The notes under the pieces were generated by a model. The model saw only the letters and a program-made list of their open reading frames with translations. It ran no database searches and had not been told where the DNA came from. A stretch of DNA of 64,000 nucleotides. Origin: Ulva prolifera. Its lineage: Eukaryota; Chlorophyta; Ulvophyceae; Ulvales; Ulvaceae. The translations under genes were made by a program, and so were the position numbers. The stretch is taken from the NCBI GenBank assembly GCA_023078555.1, contig CM041196.1:1-64000 (forward strand), written 5' to 3'. Shown piece after piece: positions 1-10,117 of the stretch. How positions within the stretch are numbered: the first letter of the stretch is position 1; every line of letters begins with the position of its first letter.

Positions 1-1
1 C

Positions 2-121
2 GCCGACGGCGTCATCGTCGGCTCGGCGCTCGTGAAGCTGCTCGGCCAGGCGGAGTCCGGGGACGCGGGCGTGGAGGAGATGCGGCGGCTCGCACAGGAG
101 CTGCGCGCCGCCCTGGACTAG
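2..121 (+). CDS. trpA: Tryptophan synthase alpha chain, C-terminal end (partial)
   Basis: The frame entering from the left edge encodes the last 39 residues of a protein and stops at TAG (119-121). It opens with ADGVIVGSALVKLLG, the phosphate-binding end of the TIM barrel of tryptophan synthase alpha chain, followed by a charged helix (EEMRRLAQELRAAL). The enzyme releases indole from indole-3-glycerol phosphate and passes it to the beta chain; in plants and green algae it acts in the plastid. The protein ends right after the alpha domain, so this is the free-standing form and not an alpha-beta fusion. Everything upstream, including any transit peptide, lies outside the window. Codon use is strongly GC-ending, unlike the satellite DNA further on. 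What is seen is a family signature and a stop codon; the plastid location is inference. Confidence 0.85.
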   Translation, partial: ADGVIVGSALVKLLGQAESGDAGVEEMRRLAQELRAALD

Positions 122-1479
122 CCGCCACCTGGTGCTGCTGTCGCCGGGACACTGCGGGGGGGTTCGTGCTGGAGTACCGGCCACCTGGTGCCGCGGCTGC
201 GGCAGCCTCCGCCCGGGTCCGTGTTGTAGGTTGTTCGCACGCATACGCTGGTCTTAATCAGTGGCCAATGGGTGCAGACCTGCCGGCGTGCTGTGCTGTG
301 CTGTGCTGCGGCGGCCCATGCTGTGAACATGCGCAGTGCTAGGCTATCACCGGCGTGCTGTGCTGTGCTCGGCTTGGCTACTGTGCCTGACATCATGAGC
401 GTCCGTCATTTCTGTACTGGTGTCCGTGGATTGGAGGAGGCGGCCATGTGGTGGTGGCTGTGGCTGGCATGATGCATGGCGCCTCCGCAGGCAGCCGTGA
501 TGTGGCTTGAGGGGTAGCTGTGAACTTCTCGCACCCCCACAGGATCATGCAGCCCCTCCGTGGCGATGACGCGGCAAGAGGTTGGTGTCGGTCGCGGAGT
601 GGTTGCGGAGGTGCTCCTGCGGCAGGCGCACACATCGTCGGCCGCTGCAACTGAGTGCATCATCAGCCCGCTGATCGGCACAGCGTGAGCGCCCGGTGAG
701 CTGTAGGACGAGCACCGGCCTGAAGCATGAGCGCGTGTTACCATACAAGGATTGTGCCGGGGTCTGTCGGAAGAAGCGAGCGGCACATGCAGTGTACGAC
801 GTCGTGAGGCCGGCGCTAAAGTCTGCCGGGGCAGCCTGTGGGGCTGCAAGTGCAAAGGGTGTCAGCGCCGATGAAGTGACGCTTACGTTGTTGCTGCACT
901 GCGGCCGGGCTTGTGGGATGCTGATTATCTATCACATCTCCTACCTTTGACATTTCCATGAGCACTGGGCCAGTGCATCGTGTAGGACTTCGGTGCGCGG
1001 GCTAGCTAGCTGTGCTGTGTTGTAACCTCTACCCATGCTGCGTCCAGGCGCACGTTGTCTGATCGCATCAGGATCGCGAGATGATGTGGGATGAGCAGTG
1101 TGTAGGCGAACATATGCACTGGTGTCAGTGGGTGGCCTCAGCGGAAGCGCATGCATGCTGCAGTGCCAATTGCACTCGCACAATTGCTGCAGGCGCGATG
1201 TTCTGATTGCCCCTGGTCACCAGTGTTGGGTCCCTTTGCAGCATTAATATTTCCAGGACTGCCACCACGAAGTTAGAACTGAATATTCGGAATTTTTCTA
1301 TGTGATCGGGCCCGATGACCTAACACTGCTGGTCATGGGTCGTGCCCAGCAGCTGTCATGCGCGTGCAACGTTTGCACAGTGGAAAGCCCAATCAGATTA
1401 AAAAAAACAAAAACTGAAACGACGGTACACGACACGGTAAAAGTGTCAGTACAACGGGAATTCCATTAATGCTTTTGGG
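122..1479. repeat. Intergenic DNA with a decayed partial copy of the tandem-array unit
   Basis: After the trpA stop there is about 160 bp without recognisable content, except that a 12-bp string (gccacctggtgc) occurs twice. From about 281 on, the sequence is a diverged relative of the right-hand part of the array units: GTGCTGTGCTGCGG runs, 'gatcgcatcaggatcg' (near 1060; compare 8527 and 14761), 'agtgccaattgcactcg' (near 1162; compare 8651) and 'caacgtttgcacagtgg' (near 1367; compare 8758) appear in the same order. This is the worn left edge of the array. No gene is supported here. Confidence 0.6.
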
Positions 1480-1484
1480 TTACA
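1480..1484 (-). terminator. TGTAA poly(A) signal of the minus-strand basic-protein gene, unit 1
   Basis: TTACA on the plus strand reads TGTAA on the minus strand, about 120 nt past the stop of the minus-strand gene. TGTAA is the usual chlorophyte polyadenylation signal. It recurs at the matching place in units 2 and 3. Confidence 0.5.
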
Positions 1485-1605
1485 CTGAGGTCTCTAGATT
1501 TCAGGATCTAGAAATGAGGAATCTAGCAATGTTGCGGCAACCAAACAACATTGCTTCCTATAGTTCTGCACTGTCTACAAGTGACTGCTGTACTACTTCG
1601 CTACT

Positions 1606-2100
1606 CTACGCCGTTCCCAGAGCAGGGAATTCAGACACGGAGACCAGTCTAGGGCCTTGTGCCGGACGAACCGGGGCCTTTGCAGCCATGGTGGCTTGCT
1701 TGTATGTGCGTGCTGGTGCCTTTGCAGCAGGCTTCTTCACTGCTTCGACCCAGCCTACCTTGATTGGGGTGGCAGTGGCTGCGGACATGTTACTGTTGGA
1801 GCGGGCAACAGGGGTGACAGTCTTCACCGAAGCGAGTTTGCTAGGGCGGGCACCGGGCTCGACCGCATGGCTCGAGGTGGCGGACGCCTGGGGTCCCTTC
1901 TTCTTGCCACCGGAGCGACCATTGGAGCGTCCAGCACCGGCGGCCTTGCGGCAGCGCTTCTCCTTCTTTGACAAAACCGTCTTCCACATCCGCTCAGAGC
2001 TCGTTGGAGGGAACCGCACGCCGGCAGTGCATGTGGCTGCAAGGTTGATCGCGGCTGAACCCCTGCAGAGTGTGCGCGGGTGAGGGCAGGCCACAAGCAC
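1606..2100 (-). CDS. Small basic Lys/Ala/Pro-rich protein, unit 1
   Basis: 164 codons, read from 2100 down to a TAG at 1606. The N-terminal 40 residues are Cys/Pro-rich. Then follows a very basic stretch (KTVLSKKEKRCRK, GGKKKGPQ) and a disordered Ala/Pro/Lys segment with a histone-H1-like look (VKKPAAKAPARTYK). The protein ends in SVSEFPALGTA; an FPALG-type motif is seen in some RNA-associated proteins, but I cannot assign a family. The same 164-codon frame is kept in all three units. Differences between units that fall in this frame are mostly silent on this strand, for example in the KKPAAKAP codons, but several change the protein on the opposite strand, so the minus strand is the coding one. 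A TATA box lies upstream (2344-2352). The start is uncertain: the 5' part may contain an intron or non-coding leader. Confidence 0.6.
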   Translation of the reverse strand: MLVACPHPRTLCRGSAAINLAATCTAGVRFPPTSSERMWKTVLSKKEKRCRKAAGAGRSNGRSGGKKKGPQASATSSHAVEPGARPSKLASVKTVTPVARSNSNMSAATATPIKVGWVEAVKKPAAKAPARTYKQATMAAKAPVRPAQGPRLVSVSEFPALGTA

Positions 2101-2343
2101 ATCATGAAGTCACTGTCATGACGATGTGTCATAGACAGGCTTCGTGAGACATCTAAATTTGCATGCCAAGGAGCAGCGTGTTCGGGATCGCACATTGTAC
2201 TGAGGTGGACGTGAGAACGGTCGAAGGACAAGCTGTTGAAAGTGCGGATGCCAGGCTGGGTGACAGCGATGGGATCTGTTGATTGCAAGAGGAGCTGATG
2301 GTACCGAAAGAGAGCTGATGGTGAAACAACTGAGTGCGTCGCC

Positions 2344-2352
2344 CTTATATAG
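2344..2352 (-). promoter_or_regulatory. TATA box of the minus-strand gene, unit 1
   Basis: CTATATAAG on the minus strand, about 245 nt upstream of the chosen start. It is identical at the matching place in units 2 and 3. Transcription would start near 2315. Confidence 0.6.
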
Positions 2353-2616
2353 TTTTTCCACATGTGCGCACCGCGATGCTGCACAGCACAGCCTGAAGAA
2401 TGCCTCAAGCTTAATGCCCCGTCGACTGTGTCGCGGCATGCTCGAGATGATAGGCACATAGGTGGTTCGTTCGTCGCAGTGATGCATCGACGGCATGCGG
2501 TGTGCGTAGCCGCACACATATGCATTGTTCTTTGACGTGCGCATGGCTCGGTTTACAAAAGAGTGAACGGGAGAAAACAAACACTGAAACCGAATCCCAT
2601 CCGAAGCAACATCAAC

Positions 2617-2644
2617 ATACACTCACACACACACACACACACGA
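2617..2644. repeat. (AC)n microsatellite
   Basis: A run of CA dinucleotides in the divergent promoter region of unit 1. It is absent from units 2 and 3, so it arose or was lost after duplication. Confidence 0.9.
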
Positions 2645-2774
2645 ACACTACAACCGCACTCACAACTCAGTCCGGCAGGATCGCGTCCTCCAGGCCCGCT
2701 TCGTACCGCAACCCCTGCACCCGAAGTGCGCATGTCTCGGTGTGTTGTCGTCGTGCATGCTCTTGCATGCGCGC

Positions 2775-2782
2775 GATATAAG
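2775..2782 (+). promoter_or_regulatory. Possible TATA box of the DEG-repeat gene, unit 1 (distal)
   Basis: GATATAAG followed by a GC-rich segment; conserved in units 2 and 3. A second candidate (TATTTAAG, 3030-3037) lies closer to the gene and reads TATGTAAG in the other units, so either could set the start of transcription. About 430 bp separate the distal box from the divergent minus-strand TATA box. Confidence 0.4.
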
Positions 2783-3029
2783 CCGGGAACACAACTACAA
2801 AACGGGGCAGAGACGATGCTGCTCAATGCCATGCGTAGCAAATGAGCTTGCATGAACAAAGCCCGATTTGGCGCTGTAACAGCAGCATGCAGGGCATGAG
2901 GCGCCTCGCACACTGCGTCGTGCAGCTTGCAACACGTCCAGACATTGGGAGAATCCCGGAGCGACCGTTCAACGTCAGTGAGCCAGAGGCGGCAGCACTC
3001 GTGCCTGGCGCACTGCAGCGCCCTCGGAG

Positions 3030-3037
3030 TATTTAAG
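3030..3037 (+). promoter_or_regulatory. Possible TATA box of the DEG-repeat gene, unit 1 (proximal)
   Basis: TATTTAAG, 324 bp before the chosen ATG. Units 2 and 3 have TATGTAAG at the same place, 320 bp before their ATG. Confidence 0.4.
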
Positions 3038-3353
3038 GGCGACTGTCGTTGACATATTCCACTTGCTCTCGCCAACTTGAACCTCCTCCTGCAGCCAACA
3101 CCGCGTACCGCTTCGCACAGCCTAGCCTTGCCATTGTCACCAGCTCCGGTAACACGAGATCTTTGCAGCAGCAACCGACACTTCCGACATTCACTTCGCG
3201 ATGTACGCTTCTGTTCGACTATTAACATTGTACTACGACAGTGTTCGTGAGGCCGCATGGTCTCCCAATGCATTTGCGAACGTATCCTGAGGTGGCATCA
3301 GCGTCACACCCTCGCCGCCGCCGTGCAGGACTTACGCAACAGGCCTCGTGTTC

Positions 3354-4700
3354 ATGATGGCCGCCGGCACCGCGCTGGCCGCATCGGACCAGACGTTGGC
3401 GGCTCCCCGTACATCCGTTGCCTCCATGCGTCGCAAGCCACTCTTCACCACGTCCTCCTATGACCTGTCACTGTTCAAGACAGCAGGCCAGCCCTGGCCC
3501 AGCCCCTCCCCCCCTACATACACACCTCCTGTCAGCGGCGGCGAGTCCAACACGATCTGGTGGGGCCCCCCCAAGGACGGCGACGAAGGGGATGAGGGTG
3601 ACGAGGGCAATGAGGGCAATGAGGGTGATGAGGGGAACGAAGGCAACGAGGGCAATGAGGGGGATGAGGGTAACGAAGGCAATGAGGGCAACGAAGGTGA
3701 CGAGGGGGACAAAGGCCTCGACGAAGGAGACGAGGGCGACGAGGGCAATGAGGGCAATGAGGGTGACGAAGGACATGAGGGCAACGAGGGCAATGAGGGC
3801 GACGAGGGCGATGAAGGTGATGAGGGCGACGAAGGTGCTGAGATGAATGAGGGCGATGAAGGAGACGAGGGTAACGAGGGTGACGAGGGCAACGAGGGCC
3901 ATGAGGGTGATGAGGGCAACGAAGGGAATGAGGGGGACGAAGGTGATGAGGGCGATGAGGGCGATGAGGGCACAACCGGCCATGGTGCATACACCGTCAC
4001 CGGGGGCTCCACCGCTTCCTATGCCACTTGCAGCAGCTCTGCATCCGCATCAGTGTACTCTGACATGAAGGATGCCCACCTCCACCTGTGCACTCAGGCT
4101 CTGACCGCGTTCTGTGACGAGGACTGGACTGGCTCCATCGTCCAGGTGCTTGGCTATGCTGAGGCCGCTGGCGTTGCTGTGGCCAAGGCAGTGGCCTCCG
4201 CTCAGGCTGACTGCGTCTCTGTCGGCAATGCCTTCGGCTGCGCTTCTGCCTCAGCAACCGCCGCTGCTTGGGCTGAGGCCACCGCATCCGCTCACGCCTC
4301 CGCTGTCGCATCTGCGTACGCCTCGTGCCACTGCGAAGTCGATGTCATGTCACTCTCCATCGCCCAGGCTTCCACATTCATTGACTTGAGCGTTGCCGTC
4401 TTCGCCAAGGCTGAGGTCAAGGCTTGCACCCAAGGCAACGAGGCTGCCTGGGCTGCCGCATACACCAACTGTGCTGCTGTCGCCTATGCCAAGATCTGGA
4501 CATTTGCCTATGCTGAGGCCATCGTTGAGTCCGGCTGCCTGTCCGCTGAAGCCCAGACCACCGTGACTGCCGCCACTGGTTCCAAGTTCCTTGAGATCGA
4601 GGGCTGCGAGACGTTCGACGGCGCCGACGGCAACGCCGGGGGCTCCACAGCTGGCTCCAACGCCGAGACCATCGTCGAGGAGGTTGTCCCTGATCACTAA
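3354..4700 (+). CDS. Acidic (D/N)EG-repeat protein with Ala/Cys-rich C-terminal domain, unit 1
   Basis: 448 residues from the ATG at 3354 to TAA. Residues 1-16 are hydrophobic (MMAAGTALAASD), like the core of a signal peptide. The frame stays open upstream to 3291 through LVFMM, so the true start may lie in a spliced upstream exon. Residues 77-206 are about 43 tripeptides, mostly DEG or NEG, with interruptions KGLDEG, GHEG and AEMNEG. Residues 207-448 form an Ala/Ser-rich domain with 11 cysteines and helix-like runs such as ASATAAAWAEATASAHAS, ending in an acidic tail. Such composition suggests a secreted or wall-associated protein, but no family is recognised. A TGTAA signal lies 150 nt past the stop. 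Outside the repeat tract it is collinear with its paralogues in units 2 and 3, with changes mostly silent. Confidence 0.75.
   Translation: MMAAGTALAASDQTLAAPRTSVASMRRKPLFTTSSYDLSLFKTAGQPWPSPSPPTYTPPVSGGESNTIWWGPPKDGDEGDEGDEGNEGNEGDEGNEGNEGNEGDEGNEGNEGNEGDEGDKGLDEGDEGDEGNEGNEGDEGHEGNEGNEGDEGDEGDEGDEGAEMNEGDEGDEGNEGDEGNEGHEGDEGNEGNEGDEGDEGDEGDEGTTGHGAYTVTGGSTASYATCSSSASASVYSDMKDAHLHLCTQALTAFCDEDWTGSIVQVLGYAEAAGVAVAKAVASAQADCVSVGNAFGCASASATAAAWAEATASAHASAVASAYASCHCEVDVMSLSIAQASTFIDLSVAVFAKAEVKACTQGNEAAWAAAYTNCAAVAYAKIWTFAYAEAIVESGCLSAEAQTTVTAATGSKFLEIEGCETFDGADGNAGGSTAGSNAETIVEEVVPDH
3582..3971 (+). repeat. 9-bp coding minisatellite (DEG/NEG tract), unit 1
   Basis: 390 bp of 9-bp repeats of the form GAC/AAT-GAG-GGC, 130 codons. 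No stop occurs in any of several frames, which creates spurious frames rich in Pro-Ser, Met-Arg or Leu-Ile. Confidence 0.9.
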
Positions 4701-4849
4701 GCCGAACACCACACAGCCTGATTGGACAGTAGTTGCCGATCAGCTGATAGGATGGATAGGCGGTGTGGGTTGTCTCACCACAGTAGTGCAGCTCTTCGTT
4801 TGCCTGCAAGGGTTCTCATGATGGGCTGATTATAGAGTAGAAAATTCAT

Positions 4850-4854
4850 TGTAA
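4850..4854 (+). terminator. TGTAA poly(A) signal of DEG-repeat gene, unit 1
   Basis: TGTAA within an AT-rich stretch (ttcattgtaaatttcatt) 150 nt after the stop. The context is identical in units 2 and 3. Confidence 0.65.
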
Positions 4855-6450
4855 ATTTCATTATAAAGCTGATGTCTTCTATGACACGCGAACGAACGTA
4901 CACATCGAAAAGAATGTACATAGTCACCCACTACTGTCCCTGCTTGTCACACATGGCCATCTCTGAAGAAAGAGCAGTCAGTAGATTGCGCGGTTTGATT
5001 ACCACACTGCGAGGTGGATGCACGTGAGGACTGCCCCAGGCCCGCACCGTATGCAACAGCATTTCAATCAATGCGGGCAGGGTGCTTTCACACTCCAAGC
5101 CAGGCTATTTATCCGATAGAATTCAAACATCATCCCTACTCTGTCTCGGCATTTGAGAATGACTTTCACACCCGGCGTCCGAGCAGCGTCATCAAAGCAG
5201 CGCCTGGGTGGATGTCATCTAGCGATACACCCCACAGTTGAGCACAAGATGTGAGGGATTCATGCAAGCAGAGATGATTTGTGTATTTGTGTAATGCTGA
5301 TTTGTGCATTTGGGCAATGCAGGCTGCGGAGAGTAAGGGATGAAGCATAGAACAATTACAAGCACAAATACTCACTGAAAAAGTGACCTTAAAGACAATC
5401 AACTGATTGAGCAGCAGAATGAACCGTCCATCACGTGCTGCCCTTTGGAAAGGTCGCTACGGACCGGCTGATTAGAAGCAGCCTTCTTCTGTTCAAAAAG
5501 CGTGAGGAGCTCACCTGCATGACCCAGGGCGTCGGCTGCCATCATTTGGCGCATTTACTGAGCCACGACGCCCAGTATGGCGCCTTCACATGACGTGCAT
5601 GTGTCTCCCGGCTTCACTTGCCATCAGAGCTTCATACTTCGGAACGACGTGTTGCACAATGCAGCACCACAACACAGCAGCCGTCTTTAACATAGCATGC
5701 ATCGGCGTCCTTTCGTTTACTATCGTATCCATCAGCTCCGACCCGACGCTGTCACGCTACCTGAAGACAGGAGCACCGGATGTCAAATTGCCACTTTTAC
5801 GAAAGGAGACGGCAGCTGTACTGCAGAAGCAATGGATCCAGAAGATTCATCGTGCATCAATTTGTTTGGAGCACCAGTCTTTCCAATGTACTGGCGCATG
5901 TCGATGTCGTTGTGCGCTTCACCGATCGTGACTAGCGGGGCGATGATAGCTTGTGTTGTCCTGTAACACGGTAGTACACGATATTTTAGGAGAGTTAGAG
6001 CAGCTGCACACTCTGTTTTGGTCTGTTATGCTGATCAGGTGGTCTACTAGGTTTCACGGTGATCACGTCTGACTGTTCTTCGGCGTGCTCAATCGGGAAC
6101 CTTGGCCAGGTGATGCCGACGCACAGGCTGCAGTTTCGCGTACCATGCGACATTTCGTTTTCAAGTTTTGTGCCTCGGTACCCGCAAATGCTTGGTCAAG
6201 CGGTTTGCGTCGCCTGAGCTTCACTCCGGTACTGTCTCTGCATGAGAGGTCAGTTTGGCATGCAGAAGCAATATTTGTGCAACTGCCTCATCGGAGACAC
6301 AGCTGGTAGCCTTATGAGAGTTCTGAAGCCTAAAATGGGCTTGAACGCATGCGATGTCCGCAGAAGATGCATTGCTGCAAGCATCTGAGAGTGCTAACTG
6401 AGAAGTCAGCCAGCACCAACCCTCCAATCTCAGCATGTACAAGTCGGGTT

Positions 6451-6667
6451 GGCCACTACACTGTCTGGCCGTTGACAGTGTCGTACGTTGCACTTTGTAG
6501 GCGTGTGTTTGGCCGGCATGTGCTTGCAGGGACGCAGTAGGCATGGCAACACTCTGTATGCGGGCTGTGACAAGTGCATGGATGCCAGGATTGGTACCTT
6601 CTCTGTGAGGATAGTAACGGCACATGTTGCTGACGTTTCCCACAGCTCAAATTATGTAATTCCTAGG
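6451..6667. other. Unit-1-specific insertion A (about 217 bp)
   Basis: Flanks at 6441-6450 and 6668 on are contiguous in unit 2 (near 13862) and unit 3. No terminal repeats or coding signal seen. It could equally be a deletion in the ancestor of units 2 and 3. Confidence 0.5.
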
Positions 6668-6752
6668 AGCTCAGTATAGTTAACTCAAAGGACATCAAGG
6701 GAGCGGCGTCATGTGCTCCAGCCATGCTTCAAATGGTGGTGCCGTGGTGAAG

Positions 6753-7408
6753 GAAAATTCGCGGGCGCCAGGTACAGAGCGTCGTGGATGTTATTCGGCA
6801 AGTGGTACTGCATGTACTGCGCTATTTGCTGCCCGGAGTGATGGGACACGCCGCCCGGAGTCAAGGGGGACACCTCAAGCTGACTCTCGTTTCATCCCCG
6901 ACGTTGACCCCCCGTATGCAGCCCCCACTTTGCTGCTCTCCTGTCATCTTGCTCTCACCGCCAGGTGCTATGCACACAGTCGGCGTTGCTGCTGCTTTCA
7001 TCCCTTTGTCTTTCTATTTTGTGATGTTGTGCCGCTGCCTGTGGTCAGTGCCCATGGGGATTTCTGACCGACCCTTCTTCTCCTGCCGTAGCAACTTTGT
7101 CCGTACCATTTGACCTTCCTGCTGTGCTGTGTTGCCGTGCACACTCCCTGTCAGGTCCTGAGACCAGCACAGCTGGCCCGCTGACGGTGCACTGCGCATG
7201 AGTGTTCAGTTCGCTATAGCCACAAAAGATGCCCCTTGCAGCTGCAGCCGCCTGGAAAAGTCTCGAATATCCGCAAGCAAGCACCGCTGGCAGCGCTGCG
7301 ACCACTGCTGCACGCCACTACAACGCAGCTGTGGTCGCAGCGCATGATGTGCAATGTTCTAGAGAGTGCATGCGATGGCGCAACAGTCTTGTGGGTGGGG
7401 GGGTTGCA
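6753..7408. other. Unit-1-specific insertion B (about 655 bp)
   Basis: Units 2 and 3 run directly from the left flank to the right flank (near 13970-14005). Base composition is more pyrimidine-rich than the surroundings. An open frame of about 100 codons (6784-7113) has no recognisable content and no counterpart elsewhere, so I do not call a gene. Confidence 0.5.
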
Positions 7409-8002
7409 GGCCGCCCCATGTGTGCTGGAGGGCAGTAACGCATGTGTAGCATGCAGAAACCAGGACACGGGCATGTGTTTCTCCATGCGAGGAGCGCATG
7501 GAGAGCATCGATATCGGGGCGGCAACGCAGGGCTTCCTCTACGTTGTCTATGTACCCGAGTCTGAAGCTTCGCTCTACGTTGTCTGTGTCTAACAATGGT
7601 GGCAGCGGTGCAGGCCCGGAGACGTGCATGCAACGTCGGGGCCGGGCGGAAGCTCACGCAGCGGTCGAGCGCGAGTGATGGAGTGCTGCCGGCCAGCCGG
7701 CACTGCGTGCTGTGCTGCGGTGGCTCGTGTCGTGGACATGCGGTGGTTAAAACCACAGCTCTAGGCTAGCTGGCATGCTGCAGTCGCTTATGCCGAGGAC
7801 ATGCGGTGTTCGAAACCGCAGCTCTGGGCTAGCTGGCGTGCTCTCCTCTCCTGATCTGCAGCGTGGCTTGAGGGCTGGCTGTGGACTCAAGGCACCGAAA
7901 CAGCGGCATGCAACTGCTCCGGAATCATATGATATGGCGGTGGCAACAGGTCGGCGTCGGTCGTGGTGGCGGCGCTGAAGTGTTCAGGCCGCACTACACC
8001 CA

Positions 8003-8207
8003 GGTGCACCGTGCGCGGCACGTTGCTCGGAAAGGTGCCCTTCACAGTGGGTCAGCAGCAGGCACGAACCAAGACTGTGTGAGGCTGGGTGAGCTTGCCG
8101 GCCAGGGCATGCTGAGCGACTCGCATCGCACGCACTGCCGGACGCACGCATGGTCGTGCAGCCAGCGCTGAGGCAGTTGAGAACCGCAGCGGCCTGGGTG
8201 GTGTATG
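8003..8207. other. Unit-1-specific insertion C (about 205 bp)
   Basis: The sequence cactacaccca|cacatctctgcc is continuous in units 2 (near 14470) and 3 but interrupted here. Nothing recognisable inside. Confidence 0.5.
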
Positions 8208-8446
8208 CACATCTCTGCCAGCACTGCTTCGGTGCACTGTAGCGGGACCCCTATGCTGTAGCTGTGCTGACTTGACACGAGCATGCACCTGCACTGTGTT
8301 GCGCTGCTGGGGTACCACACCGGTGTACGTTTGTGCAGTATGCCAGTGTTCACAGAAGAGTGAATGGGAACAGACAAGCTTTGTCTGTTCACACACTGGT
8401 TGAACACAACGAAGGAATCTCACTGGGGCGTACATATGTGTGTTAT

Positions 8447-8481
8447 GGAAGTACGTACGTACTTAGGAAGTACGTACGTAC
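8447..8481. repeat. GTAC-rich direct and palindromic repeat
   Basis: The 16-bp string ggaagtacgtacgtac occurs twice, 19 bp apart; each contains a self-complementary GTACGTACGTAC core. Absent from units 2 and 3. Confidence 0.8.
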
Positions 8482-8840
8482 ACGTGTGGGCAAGCAGGTG
8501 CACATTTCAGGGTGTATATATGACATCCGATCGCATCAGGATCGGCTGATTGATGTGGAAGGATGCACTATATATGCATATGTGCAGGTGAACAATTGCA
8601 CTGAAGCCGATTTGTGGTCTGACTGCATTTGCATGCATGATGCCATGTCACACGGAACTAGTAGTGCCAATGGCACTCGAGCAAGTTGACTGGCACGCTT
8701 GTGCAGTTCTGGGTGCCTGGGTCAAACATGACCCTCAGATACTCGGATTTGTGTGCAACGGTTGCACAGTGATAGCCCAAGCAGAAGAAACTGACGTCAG
8801 CATACAGTGGAGGTGTAGATCAGCATGGGTGGTTTTTGGT

Positions 8841-8845
8841 TACAC
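8841..8845 (-). terminator. TGTAA poly(A) signal of the minus-strand basic-protein gene, unit 2
   Basis: TTACA on the plus strand, about 95 nt past the minus-strand stop at 8939. Matches units 1 and 3. Confidence 0.5.
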
Positions 8846-8938
8846 GTAAGTGTGAGAAATCTAGCAATGTTGCGGCAACCAAACAACACTGCTATTTATT
8901 TGCACTGCCTACACGTGCACGTGGATGCTGCAGCTACT

Positions 8939-9433
8939 CTACGCCGTTCCCAGAGCAGGGAAGTCAGACACGGAGACCAGTCTGGGGCCTTGTGCCGGAC
9001 GAACCGGGGCCTTCGCAGCCATGGTGGCTTGCTTGTATGTGCGTGCTGGTGCCTTCGCAGCAGGCTTCTTCACTGCTTCGACCCAGCCTACCTTGATTGG
9101 GGTGGCAGTGGCTGCGGACATGTTACTGTTGGAGCGGGCAACAGGGGTCACAGTCTTCACCGAAGCGAGTTTGCCAGGGCGGGCACCGGGCTCGACCGCA
9201 TGGCTCGAGGTGGCGGACGCCTGGGGCCCCTTCTTCTTGCCACCGGAGCGACCATTGGAGCGTCCAGCACCGGCGGCCTTGCGGCAGCGCTTCTCCTTCT
9301 TTGACAAAACCGTCTTCCACGTCCGCTCAGAGCTCGTTGGAGGGAACCGCACGCCGGCAGTGCATGTGGCTGCAAGGTTGATCGCGGCTGAACCCCTGCA
9401 GAGTGTGCGCGGGTGAGGGCAGGCCACAAGCAC
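8939..9433 (-). CDS. Small basic Lys/Ala/Pro-rich protein, unit 2
   Basis: 164 codons, same length and frame as the unit 1 gene. Compared with unit 1 it has Thr for Met in the WKTVLSKKEK region, Gly for Ser before KLASV and Asp for Glu in the C-terminal SVSDFPALG motif; most other differences are silent. Because the internal Met of unit 1 is Thr here, that Met cannot be the conserved start, which favours the ATG at 9433. A TATA box lies at 9671-9679. Function unknown; composition suggests a disordered nucleic-acid-binding or structural protein, which is inference only. Confidence 0.6.
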   Translation of the reverse strand: MLVACPHPRTLCRGSAAINLAATCTAGVRFPPTSSERTWKTVLSKKEKRCRKAAGAGRSNGRSGGKKKGPQASATSSHAVEPGARPGKLASVKTVTPVARSNSNMSAATATPIKVGWVEAVKKPAAKAPARTYKQATMAAKAPVRPAQGPRLVSVSDFPALGTA

Positions 9434-9670
9434 ATCATGAAGTCACTGTCATGACGATGCGTCATATACAGGCTTCGTGAAACATCCAAACTTGCATGCC
9501 AAGGTGCGCAGCGTGCTTGGGGTCGCACATTGTACTGGGGTGGACGTGAGAACGGTCGAAAGACAAACTGTTGAAAGTGCGGATGCCAGGCTGGGTGACA
9601 GCGATGGGATCTGTTGATTGCAAGAGGATGTCCAAAGAGAGCTGATGATGAAACAGCTGAGTGCGTCGCC

Positions 9671-9679
9671 CTTATATAG
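9671..9679 (-). promoter_or_regulatory. TATA box of the minus-strand gene, unit 2
   Basis: CTATATAAG on the minus strand, same position relative to the gene as in units 1 and 3. Confidence 0.6.
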
Positions 9680-10109
9680 TTTTTCCACATGTGCGCGCCG
9701 CGATGCTACACAGCACAGCCTGAAGAATGCCTCAAGGCCCCGTCGACAGTGTCGCGGCATGCTCGAGATGATACGTGGTTCGTTCGTCGCAATTATGCAT
9801 CGACGGCATGCGGTGTGCGTAGCCGCACACATATGCATTGTTCTTTGCCGTGCGCATGGCTCGGTGTGTTGTCGTGACAAAGGACAGAGGCCGGGAAGCG
9901 AGCCGTTGCCAGGAATACACACGCAAATCCACTCACGCAGTCATGGCACTAGGCCGGGCACGAGCACGTACCACAGCTCGGCCGGTGATGCCAGCCAAAG
10001 ATTGAAGCCCCGCACGGAGCACAAGAGCATTCCCCTTGCACAACGCCACACTCAACCGGCGCAGAGCATTCGTCGGTGTGTTGTCGTGCATGCTCTTGCA
10101 TGTGCGAGC

Positions 10110-10117
10110 GATATAAG
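10110..10117 (+). promoter_or_regulatory. Possible distal TATA box of DEG-repeat gene, unit 2
   Basis: GATATAAG, conserved with units 1 and 3. The proximal alternative TATGTAAG is at 10366-10373. Confidence 0.4.

Larger units (their letters stand above)
1480..8840. repeat. Tandem-array unit 1 (about 7.3 kb)
   Basis: First complete unit of a direct tandem array. It contains the minus-strand basic-protein gene, a divergent promoter region, the plus-strand DEG-repeat gene and about 4 kb of downstream DNA. Start codons of the DEG gene are 7332 bp apart between units 1 and 2 and 6221 bp apart between units 2 and 3. The extra length of unit 1 comes mainly from three insertions absent from the other units, at about 6451-6667, 6753-7408 and 8003-8207. 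Unit 1 also differs from units 2 and 3 by many more substitutions than they differ from each other, so it is the oldest of the three. The DNA from 4855 to 8840 holds no gene I can support. Confidence 0.85.

Noticed and set aside
3458..4012. Pro-Ser-rich minus-strand frame and other Leu-Ile or Met-Arg frames over the DEG tract (also in units 2 and 3)
   Set aside because: They are shadows of a 9-bp repeat without stops. The plus-strand DEG frame continues through a conserved domain on both sides and they do not.
5014..5241. 75-codon frame kept in all three units (also 12433-12660 and 18618-18845)
   Set aside because: Nearly all differences between copies change the residue, there is no promoter or poly(A) context, and the surrounding DNA is equally conserved.
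8925..9416. Plus-strand 163-codon frame opposite the basic-protein gene
   Set aside because: Differences between units change this protein while staying silent on the minus strand, and the conserved TATA box and TGTAA fit the minus strand.
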